A DNA stretch of 64,000 bases, taken from the NCBI GenBank assembly GCA_035222895.1, contig JAVYIG010000408.1, positions 310,001 through 374,000 of the forward strand. The letters run 5' to 3'. Origin of the DNA: Strongylocentrotus droebachiensis (lineage: Eukaryota; Echinodermata; Echinoidea; Camarodonta; Strongylocentrotidae). Shown piece by piece: positions 1 to 11,400 of this stretch (the stretch's first letter is position 1; every line of letters begins with the position of its first letter). Made by a program: the position numbers and the translations under genes. The notes below the pieces were generated by a model that saw only the letters and a program-made list of their open reading frames with translations, was not told the origin of the DNA and did not search any database.

Positions 1-118
1 GAAAAGAGGAGGAGGGAAAAGAGGAGGAGGGGGAAGAGGAGAGGGAGAGGAGAGGGAGAGGAGGGAGAGAGGATGGGATAAGAGAGGGGGAAGGAAAGGG
101 GGAAGGAGAGGGGGAAGG
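1..118. repeat. Purine-rich GGA/GA tract in XPR1 intron 9
   Basis: Almost pure A/G on the plus strand, built of gaggagg and gagagg units. It lies about 35 bases past the exon 9 donor on the minus strand, so the transcript has a long pyrimidine tract there. Confidence 0.85.
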
Positions 119-154
119 GGCTGTACAGAAGCAGTTGAAACTGGCAATACTCAC

Positions 155-334
155 TAGAATTCTAAGGAGCCAGAATCGCGCCCTGTAGTTGAGCGTCCTG
201 GTGGGATTGATAAGAAAGAGTAGCATCGACCCTGCCAGGATGAGGGGGTTGATGTATGGAGGGATGTTCGTCATGCCGCAACAGATGTATGCCAGGATAC
301 TAATGATCCAAAACACCATGAAAAGAAGGGCAAC
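155..334 (-). CDS. XPR1: XPR1 coding exon 9 (further membrane helices)
   Basis: 180 nt, 60 codons. It encodes [19 protein letters not shown], a short loop, a second helix with [11 protein letters not shown], and [10 protein letters not shown] at the end. The acceptor is CTTCTTCAG and the donor is CTA|GTGAGT. The remaining exons, including the EXS domain, lie left of position 1. Confidence 0.95.
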
Positions 335-3300
335 CTGAAGAAGACAAAAATCAAAGGATACAAGACTGAAAGTTTATTTTGAACTTTGGTTTATATCGAA
401 AAAGATTTTCATCTTTAATACCTGTACATGCATTCTCCGTCTATGCTGAGGATAGCAAATCCTAACATATTTTGACACGATATTAATTGGTAGTAAAAAG
501 CGCTTGACTTGCAATGCAAAGGTCTTGGGTTCAATCCTCAACAGATCACTAATGTCTTTAGAGTTACTATTGATGGTACAATTTGTAGTAAATACAAACA
601 AACAAATAAGCAAATATCTCTTTTAACGTATAACTATCATACAATAGATTAATCCTTCAGTTTGAAATGTTGTCATGTTTTTCATTTTTCAAAAATAATG
701 TAGTTTCATGCAGGATTCTTATAAAAGAGGAAACTACATGTATAAAGAGACTGTAAAGTTTCATTTTACTTTTTAACAGATAGCGACAAGATACAAAGAT
801 CATCCCAAGTTTCAACTGTCTTCCAAGCTCTCCCAAGCATATATCGCTGTGCAAACACAGCAACAATCAAATCTATGATTAGGAGATAATGTTTATTTGT
901 ATTTCATAAAAAGAACAATAACTAGTCAGGTGAACGACCTGCCTTGTTGACATACAAAATATGATTGACAGCTGCAATGCTCATCTTATCGGTTCCGTGA
1001 CATTTCTTTAACGATCAGAGTCTGATTAATCATCCAATCAATCGTATCTCTTTACTTAATCTTATCATTCATCATAACTTGACATTGGATATATATAAAA
1101 AGGCTGTATGAACAAGTATCACCATTTCTGATCTTTGCCCCCTGGGAGATACCATATCCAATTAAAAAAGCTAACTAAATAATCATAAATATGATTTTTT
1201 AATTGTGTTTGTATAAATAGGATGACAAATTAATGCACATACTAATGAATGAAATACAAATATTTTTCTGACAGTTTCTTCAAGGAGATAACAATTTCTG
1301 GCACATTTTTAAAACATTGTAATAGTTAACTCTGTTGACTATAGTCAAACCTGCCGACCAAGGGAAACAAGGGACCGCCAACAGCATAGGAATGGCTGTT
1401 AGTGGGGATAATGCATGTATTAAAACAGACGGTTACAAAAGGTACAGCGATCTATTTTCCATTAAGCTATTAGTAGGTGCCCCTTTATTCAGCTTTCAAA
1501 ATCTGTCTAAAAACAGACCTTTTCTAATTTGTTGTATTATTCCTCTTTGTTTGTAATTAATTTAAGCTTTGTAAGGCGCCTTGGATTAATTCGAGTGGCA
1601 GTAAACACGCGGCTTATTAACCTGAGAGCGCATGCATCAAAGCTGTAGGAGTTAATCCCGGATGCACGATTTGCCCACGAAAAGCCGCATTGTGTGTGTG
1701 CGAAGACCGTGACGTCTTTTTCAAGCCAGAAAAACCACGATTAATTTTCAACCCATTGAAAGATTCGTAATACTTGTTTAGCTCCCTCTGCGGCTAAACT
1801 AAGTTATTTAGCTTAGCTTGAGTTCGTGTCTAATTAGCACTGTACTCTGTATGTTTGGAATGGATCATTATGCACAATAAAAACACGGTAAACACCGTTT
1901 AAAAGGGTTGTTTACAAGTAATAAGACCTGTTTAAAAATTCAACAAGCTGTTGTATTGTAATGAACTGTTAGCATTTTAAACAATTACGTTTTATCTGTG
2001 TATATATAACCGAATGAATTTTTAAAAAGTAGATTTTTTTCGGGGTGGTAACTTGGAGCTGTCAATCTAGACACATTATGGGAGCCTCATTCAAATTTAA
2101 TTCTCCAGCAATTAATGGAAATAAAGACTAGTGTTTTTTTTTCTCTCTCGCCGGTATAAACAATTGCGTGCTGGCCGTAACGCCAATGTGTTGATTCATC
2201 AATTCTTGTTTAGAGACTATGCTATTCCATTGTCATTTAACTCATAGAGGCCAAAAACACATTTTACGGAAGGTTTTAAATATAATATTTTTCTTTGAAC
2301 TTGGTATAAAGCCCTCTCCAAAGAAAATATTTTCTCTTGCTCCTGTTCATCTCTTTTCCTCCCTCTCTTCTCTTCTCTTTTTCTTTTCTCCCCACTCTCT
2401 CTTTTGTTTCTTCACTGGCCACCCATTATGGGTGCAGTCTGCCTCCCTATCCGCATTCTGCCCCGTGCCCCCCCCCCCCCTCCCCCCGTACGATAGTGTT
2501 TCTCCGGCTTATTATTATCATTATAATCATCATCATCATATTATTATTATCATTATTTAGATGGGGAGGGTGATGAATAATGAAAGGAAAGCAATTAATA
2601 AAAATTCGTTTATAATCGTTTAAAAATTTGGGTTGATTTTACTCTTCCATTCAATAAATCTCATTAAAATGTGAAAACTGCACTCATTATACATTTTTTG
2701 TCTTCCTCCCTCCCCCAAGTATACTAATGTGTCTCCTGCTTTTTGTTTGTTTGTTAGGTGGGGGTAATGGAAGGAAGGTAACAAATCATTGATTGACATT
2801 CGTTTAGAAATTTGCGTTTATTTTGCTCACATCACAAAAAAAATCAAGATAAATCAATGCTCTTGCACAAGATTCAAGATTACGATTTATGATACTTTAT
2901 TTCTCCAATCGTGCAAAATATAAACTAACATTATCAATTGCTCCTGTTTGTTGTACTTTCATATTATTCATTATGATCTTTTTTTTATATATAAGCATAT
3001 GTCCATTTTTCTTTCACATGAAATTCTGATACTGCTGGTACTTCATTGGGAGCAGCGTAATCCGCGCTCGCCTTGAAGAAATCTCATGACGGCAGGCACC
3101 CTAGTACCTCATAATCCGCCCTTCTATTGTTCGAGTTTATAACCATGACAACGAACTCTACCTTTGGCCAAGTTCATTGTTCCTCTTACGTAACATAGAT
3201 CTAGATAGGCCTCAGACATAACTCTTTTCGTATATTCATTCTATATACCGGTAGTTCTAAAATGCTTTCAAATATTTTGTGTCGTTTTTGTTTGTATATA

Positions 3301-4335
3301 CTTTGTCAATTTACTTACAAACTATTATTGTCAAAATTTGCCAATACTAATAAACTATTACGTTTCCCCTATCATCTTCCGCTCTAGAATCCTATCATTT
3401 ATTTATTTTGTATTTGTTGGGTCCTTTTCACATTTTTCTTGTCTCTCTCTCTCTTCAAGATTTCTTCTGTTTTTGTAAGGGTATTTAAGCTGTTAATTTT
3501 TGTATAAATAAAAGAGAAATCGTTATTCTTTCTCTTATAATGTTGTCCACCTTCTTCTATAGATAACCCTTTTGTGCTTTAGTATAATGTCCGATGTATA
3601 TTACTTCTGTCAGTAACATACAATGAACGTATAATTTTATTTTGATGCAACAGAGATTTTTATTTTTATTTAGGAGTACGTCGAATCGTGATCTCATTTA
3701 AAACCTTTGTACACGGCACGCGCGGGTACACCGTTCGATGCATGAGCCTTGGCCTTATATGGTCATTGACGCCTATTCATAGTAACTGGCCTATTTTTGA
3801 AAAGCTTATGATATAGTATATAGTACAGTCTCGCTCGAACTAGCGATCTCAGCTCAGGTCACTCATGCGTACGTATAGACTATAGAGGGTACCAGGCCGG
3901 CCTATTATTGAGGAGATTAGCTAGTCTCGATATAGTCCATCCCATTGTTTCAATTCAAGATTGTCGGCTTTATTTACTTATCGTGCTATAAAGTGTCGGA
4001 GTTTTACTATTCAGTACAGCTTTTTGATTTTCATGATAGTTGGTTGCACAAATTAGTTCTCAATTCTTTGCTTATAACTGCTCTTTATCTATGTTAGATA
4101 GTTTCCCCCCCCCCCCCCAGCTCTGATTTGTTTTCTTTAGTTTGTCTCTTTTTTGTTTGATTATATATTTTTGCTAAAGTATAATGTCCGACGAATAACG
4201 TCAAGTTAATGTTATAATAATTAATCTCAAGGAAGGGATTGTGTCGGCATACAAACACATGGCGGAATAGACAACATTATGAAAGATGAAGATGGAAAAC
4301 GACATAGACAGAGAGACAGACAGACAGGGGGGAGG

Positions 4336-4368
<33 letters not shown>

Positions 4369-7068
4369 GGCGGGAGAGATAGAAAGTTGGACGTTGTCTG
4401 TACTCAGTGTATTTATTATTATGATATTTTTCTCACCGACTCCCCCCCCCCCCCCCCCCCAGCTCAGATTTGCTTCTTTTTTGTCTGTTTTGTTTTGTTT
4501 ATATTTTTGGGCTAAAGTATAATTTCCGACGTATAATAGTACCGTCAATATAGCATAATAGTGTTTTTTTTATAATAATTATATATCAGTTTGATGCAAC
4601 AGAGATTTACATTCAAAAGATTTACTTTGTATAATTATTGTACAGTAATATTCTTCTTATTTCGACATTATCAGCCGCTCGTTCTCTATTTCGTTCCCTA
4701 TACTAAATATAAGGTTTATGTGAGAGGGGGGTATATGCGAGAGGGGAGGGCGGGGGCCATAGGTGAGAGAGGGGGGAAGAGAGATAGAAAATTGGACGTA
4801 ACCTGTATACTGTATTTAAAAAAAAAAAGATATTTGTCTCTCCGATCACCCCCCCCCCCCCCCCCCCCCAGCTCGATTTTTTTTTCTTTAATTTGTCTCT
4901 GTTTTGTTTGATTATATCTTTTCGTTAAGGTATAATGTCCGATAACATCAGGGATATGTTTTAATAATTAATCTCAAGGAAGGGATGATACCGGCATACA
5001 AGCAAATGGCGGAATAGAAAGATGAAGATGGAAAACGACATAGCCAGAGAGAGGGAGAGAGAGAGAGAGGGGGGGGGGGGATAGAAAGTTGGACGTATAG
5101 CCTGTACTGTTCTTATTATTATCATATTTTTCTGACTGACTTCCTGCCCCCCCCCCCCCCCCCCAGCTCAAATTTGTTCTTTCCATTTTGTTGTTTTGTT
5201 TTGTTTATATCTTTGGGCTAAAGTATAATATCCGACGTATAATAGTACCGTTTATATAGCATAATAAACATATTTTATATTAGTTTGATGCAACAGGGAT
5301 TTACATTCATAGTTTTACTTTGTATAATTATTGTACAGACAGTAATGTTTTTCTCATTTCGACATTATCAGCCGCTCGTTCTCTATTTCGTTTCCTATAA
5401 TAAATATAAGGTAGAATGTGTACATCATTAGGGATAACTGTTATATAGGATTTTCCGGCCAACTTGAAATTCGCGAGTTTGTCATTTAAATTAATTTGTC
5501 TCGCGTTCAAATTCGACGGTTTTAGTGCTGTTTGATATATCTTGGGTTTATATTCCTTTTTCTAGTTTTCAAATCTATGAAGTTTTCGTTGGAATCTATG
5601 TATGCTTCATTCAACTTAATGAATAGTGTGCTTCTTTCGCTATTTGGTCATTCAATTTGGGGCAACGATTTCTGACATCGTGAAGGTGTACTTTTAGCAT
5701 TCGAATTCATTTGTAGCATTCAAATTAGCACTTTGTGCACTCAAATTGATGGTCAATATACATATCTCGTTTATTACACACTTTTTATAGCTCATTCTTC
5801 TCTTTCAAGATTGTTTCTGTCCATGTGTATTTCATCATATTTTTTTTTCTTGCTTTTATACACTTTATATACTTTTAGATTTATCTGATATTCATCATCC
5901 TTTAAGTTTGATTGTTAAGAATGAAAAAAAAAACGACTTACATCGAGTGGCATCATGGACTTGATGGTCTCAATATTTTTGTAAATTTTCATGTAAGGAA
6001 GTTGTTTGTTTTGTGTTTCATCATCAATTTATCACAATTTCATTATGGAGGAAGGGTACAATATTGTGACTGGGGTAGGTATTTTGTATCCCCGGGGTAT
6101 TTTTGTACTTTTCCGGGGTATATGAACATATCCGTGCAGAAAAGCCATATCATTTGATTTCGCCCCTTCTTTACATAATGTCTCACTACACCCATATGCA
6201 TTGTCCTCAAAATTATTAAATGGAATAAGGCCATTACAAAAAATATACATGTTTAGCGTCCCCGCCCGCTTCCTTTTTGGGGGCCGCCTCCTATTTTTTT
6301 CTTGAATTTTTTTTTTTCAAGAAAAAAAACCATGAAAAACACTGCTAAAATGGATCTATATCTGATTTTAAAAAAATAAAATAAAAAATGTCGTAGGCCA
6401 TCGTGAAAAATAGCCCGACTGTCAGGGAAAACGTACCGAGCGGCCATTTTGAGCGGCCATTTTGAAAGAAAAAGAAAAAAGGGCCTCCTCCTTCCTATTT
6501 TTCGAAAAAACAGGACGCTAAACATGTTTTTTTTTATTTGGCCTAACAGAAAAGACCCTAATGGCAAATTGAATGATAATTGGCATGGCAAAGCCGATCT
6601 GCGCTAACTTAAATGCAGAGTATATGAATTCAAATGACAAACTAGCGAATTTCGCCGGAAAATCCTATAATAATTAATCTCAAGGAAGAGATGCTGCCGG
6701 CGTACAAGCAAATGGCGGAATAGAAAACAGGAGGAAACTGAATTCAGATAAGGATTAAGAGTCGAGAACGGTACATCGAATCGTCTTCTTTCTCTTATAA
6801 ATTAATGAAACGTCAAAGCTTCCGCGCTTCGCGCGGAAAGGGGGAAATCGAGTTCAAATTAAGGATTAAGAGTCGAGAACGTAACAACGAATCGTCTTCT
6901 TTCTCTAATAATTTAATGAAACGTCAAAGCTTCCGCGCTTCGAAAGAGGGGGACTGAATACAGATAAGGATTAAGGGTCGGGAAAGGTACAACGAATGAA
7001 ATCCTGGTTACGCGCTTGGTAGAAAGTGACAGAGAGACAGAGAGGGGGGGGGAGGAGAGAGAGAGAAA

Positions 7069-7110
<42 letters not shown>

Positions 7111-8327
7111 CGGGAGAGATAGAAAGTTGGACGTAGTCCGTACTATATTTATTTATATATTTGTTTTTCCGATCATCCCCCCCCCCCAGCTCCGATCTCC
7201 CCCCCTTTAGTCCGTCCTTTCTTTTAAATATATATCTTTTCGCTGAATTATAATGTCCGACATATAATAGTATTGTCAATATAGCATAATAAACATTTTT
7301 TATATCAATTTGATGCAACAGAGATTTAATTCAAAAGTTTTACTTTGTAAATATAATGATTGTACCGTAATATTCTTCGCATTTCGACATTATCACTTGC
7401 TCGTTTTCTATTTCGCTCACTATAATAAATATAAGGTATAATAAATTGTGTACATCATCATTATGTTATGATAATTTATCTCAAAGAAGGAATAGTGCCG
7501 TCAAACAAGCAAATGGCGGAACAACATTGGCAGATAGACAGAGAGACAGACATACAGAGAAAGCGACCGAGCGAGAGGTAGAGGGAGAGATAGAGAGACA
7601 CACACACACACACACACACATAAATAGAGAGAAAAAGAGAGAGAAACAATCATTTCTTATAATCATCTATTTGTCTGTGAAATTTTATCTTATAACATAT
7701 TCTTGTCCATTCCTTTATCGTGCATGATTGTTGTCTTTGAATGATTGTTTCAGATATTTATGAGTATGCCGGAACGTGATCCCATTAACAAATTTAAAAA
7801 ACAGCAACGACAACTGCAAAAACAACAAGACCCCCTACCCCCCCCCCCCCTAAAAAAAAAACAGGGTCATACATGTAGTACATACAAGGATCAGTTCATT
7901 GTCATTCAATTATAGCCTCACCTTATATCCGCTCTTCTATTGTTAGAGTTGATAACGACCATGACAAGGACCCGTACCCTCCACAACTTTAATTGTCCTC
8001 TTACGTAACTAAGCTGTAGGATCATGGGCCAAAGACAAAGACATAGCTCTTTTCGCATATTCTATCTAGGTCCCAAATACTTGCAGACATTTCTGTGTCG
8101 GTATTATTTGTATGTACTTATATAAACTATAATTGTCAAAACTTGGCAATATATTCATATAGCACCTTTACATAAACATGCTCAGAACGCTTTTTACATT
8201 AGTTAATAAAAACAAACTCATTATTTTGCTCTCCAAGCAATACTAACAAACTATTTCGTTTTCCCTATATCATCTTTTAAGAGAGCGAAAGAGAGAGAAA
8301 GAGAGAGAAAGATAGACAGATAGACAG

Positions 8328-8393
<66 letters not shown>

Positions 8394-8445
8394 TTGGGTG
8401 CATCGTATAGTCTGTACTGTATTATGCTATTTTGTCTCTCCTTTC

Positions 8446-8481
<36 letters not shown>

Positions 8482-11400
8482 TTCTGGATTCTTCTTTAGT
8501 TTCATTTTATCATGTTTATATCTTTTCGATAAAGTATAATGTCCGACATATAATTATAACCGTCAGTTTAGGCAGATAAACTATTTCATATTAACTTGAT
8601 GCAACAGAGATTTAAATACAAATCTTTTACTATTTATATATTGTGTATTTTTCTCATAAAATTGAGTATCTAAATAAAAAGAGATGAAGAAGAAGAAGAG
8701 GGAGAAGACGAAGAAGGAGAAGAGGGAGAAGACGAAGAAGAACAACAAGAAGAACAAGAAGAACAAGAAGAAGAAGAACAAGAAGGGGGAATAAGAGTGA
8801 GAAGAAGAAAGAAAAGATGCGGAGGAGAAAGAAGAAGAACAAAACAAGAGAGACAGACTGGAGAGAAAGACAGACAGACATACAGAGAGAGAAAGACAGA
8901 CAGACAGACAGAGAGAAAGAGAGAGAGAGAGAGGGAAAGATGGGCGCATCGGTATATAGTCTGTAGTGTATTTATTTATTATTATGCTATGTTGTCTCTG
9001 CTTTCACGGTGAGTATGATAGAGATGGGAGAGAGGGGGGAAGGGGGGGGGGGGTCTTGGAACAAAAACTACTGTTTAATGCGCGGAGTTGGGCAAAGACA
9101 ACGTTGAATGTCCAAGATAAAATCATTAGAAGCCAGAGCAAATAACACTGAGTTCCTATAGGAAATATATTTATTCAGATGGTCATATCTCAGCCAATAC
9201 TTCACATATTCAATCGTAATCACTATTGGGACATTATTTTTGATGCTCTTTCGGAAAATAAAGAAAAAAATGAGAAATTCAAAACATGAACAATTAAGGC
9301 TGCTGCTGTTGTTGTTGTTACTTTTTTTTACGGCGCTTTCATTTAAAAATCTCATATTTTGCGCCATTCATTTATAACTATTAAACAATCTTTTCATGAT
9401 TAGTCAAGCGTATTGCCAAAGAGTTTATAAATGTGTGATAAATAATTTTTCTTAATAAGTTATCCCTTTGAGGAAGGGAATCTGAATTCTGACCCTAAAT
9501 AGCAGGGACCGCGGAGCGTTTTGAGAGTCTGGGGGGGGGGTCTGAGCATTCGAACAATCTATAAACCCCTTTTTCGGAGCTTTTATGAAACGTGTCTACT
9601 AAAAAAAAAAGCCCCAGCCACCCGCTTCCGCGGCCCCTGCATAGTTTGAGAGTTACATGGCCTATAGAGGGAGGTCAACTGGTATCACGTGAAAGCATTA
9701 TGAGTAGGTCACGCTCCGTTGTGGAATCGTTGGACCGTACGTTCTTTAATGCGGGATTTTCGCATGGCGCCTTTTCAATAGAGGGGTGCGGACGATTGAA
9801 GCTTTCACGCAAACTAGGCCGCGTTGCATAAAGCCGCGTGTTTACTGCCACTCGAATTAATCCAAGGCGCCTAAGACAATGTTCTCTCTCTTTGCTTGTT
9901 TGTAAGTACATTGTATTCCTTTTATTATGTGATTTGAATCTAAAGAAAAGGCGCTTTACAGATGTAATATTATTATTCATTTTACCTCTAGCAGCTGCTC
10001 ATGTGAGAGATTATTCCGAGGGTCCAACTCGAAGATGAGTACGTGGTTGACGCCGACCTTCCTCCAGCCGTAGGTGTTGAGACCGAGACAGAAGATCATG
10101 AGGATGATGAGGAACATCCCCCGGTACATCCTCACGGCCGGCATGTTGTCTACTTTACTCTCGATGAGAAGGCCTGAAAGACAACAATAAATAAATATTT
10201 GAATCCCCACTGATAATTCTTTTGTCTTGATTATTCAAAAGATCACACCTGATATTACTGCAATTATCAGGATAATATTCACCAAAATTATAGTTCTGAT
10301 GAAATATGTTGTCATCATTCTTTGTTCAAACATGAATGCTGATGATTGACACGTTTTCTTTACTCTCAATTAGAAAGACAATAACAAATATCTGAATTGT
10401 CTCTGATATTTTGATCTGTTATTACTGAGATTATCACAATTATAGTCAGCATTAATATACTTTTGATGATTAACGTTGTTATTATTTAATTTTCTTTTAA
10501 ACATGAACGCTGACGGTTACATGTTATCCACTTTTCACTTTCTATCAAGAGGCATGGAAATACATCAGCAATTCTTCTGCATAAGTCTCACCTACACAAG
10601 ATGTAGTCAAACTAGTTAAAAATATGCAGTGACAAAACATGGAGGTGTCTGTGCACACAAAAAAAGTAAGCGATTGGTGTGAAGGAGGTGCTCAATAAAG
10701 GAGACAAATGAATACCCTAGTTTAATGGCATTGCATTTGGTATGGCTGCTTCAGGACTCCTACGTACTTAATGACTAAAGCCACGAGAGCCTCAGCAATT
10801 TCTTGAAGGCAAGGCTCAATATGCCTTCATCAGGGTTCCCTAGAACCAAATTCAATGACCCATTTTTGCTTTTTTCCATGATCAAACAAATACCATTTTT
10901 TTGTTTGGTATTCAAACTCAACAGCTGCCATGGACCACCACAACCACAAAAAATGTCCATGACTTTGGGAGATTTGATCTATTCTTTTCATTTTCCGGGA
11001 CTTTCCAAAAGAATTTATCTTTCCAGGGGAGTGTTTCACAAAGACTAAGATTGACTTCAAGTTGGACTTAACTATGGCAGGCCGTTCATGCCACTGTTTT
11101 CTCTCATCATTTACTGGCAATGGTTTCTCAAGGGACGTACAAATCATGGTCACAAATCTACAGAATTTACATTTTGGATAATTCATTATTGAAAGAAAAT
11201 ACAATATCTAAAGATCATAATGGTGATAGCAAACAGAGGCATGAACGGCCTGCCAAGGTTAAGTCCAACTTATAGTCAATCTTAGTCTTTGTGAAACACC
11301 CCCCAGGACTTTCCAGGTTTTCCTATGACCTTTAATAGGGAACCCTGCTTCACACAGCTGTACTTACCAGCTACAGCAGCCACAAAGCAAAGGACAGTGA

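Larger units (their letters stand above)
335..2330. other. Intron 8 near exon 9: AT-rich unique sequence
   Basis: Apart from the tRNA-like relic and the left arm of a 42-bp inverted repeat, I see no coding or structured feature here. Confidence 0.5.
3030..9050. repeat. Modular repeat array in XPR1 intron 8
   Basis: Diverged copies of a few modules recur. Module A is GA-run, G-run, spacer with GAAAGTTGGACG, C-run, AGCTC (about 4330-4465, 4730-4874, 5045-5169, 7040-7192, 8340-8480, and 8880-9006 without a C-run). Module B contains AAGTATAATGTCCGACGTAT and later TTGATGCAACAGAGATTT (about 3580, 4176, 4515, 4928, 5220, 7245, 8532). Module C is TCTCAAGGAAGGGAT then GCAAATGGCGGAATAG (about 4225, 4972, 6677, 7479). 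A longer module around CTTACGTAAC and CATAGCTCTTTTCG occurs near 3180 and 7995. Copies share one orientation. Insertions at 6247 and 6728 interrupt the array. Confidence 0.8.

Noticed and set aside
480..560. Working tRNA gene
   Set aside because: B box is good, but the anticodon stem has mismatches and there is no closing acceptor stem, so I call it a tRNA-like relic.
6032..6591. Frames of 63-112 residues on the minus strand
   Set aside because: They fall in and next to a 281-bp MITE with homopolymer runs; composition is repeat-driven.
9592..9831. 79-residue frame next to the right 42-bp arm as a transposase remnant
   Set aside because: No recognisable motif, part of it overlaps the MITE at 9502-9640, and the opposite strand is equally open.
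10803..11204. Overlapping frames of 80-124 residues in intron 7
   Set aside because: They run through two nested MITEs and lack any similarity or splice context.
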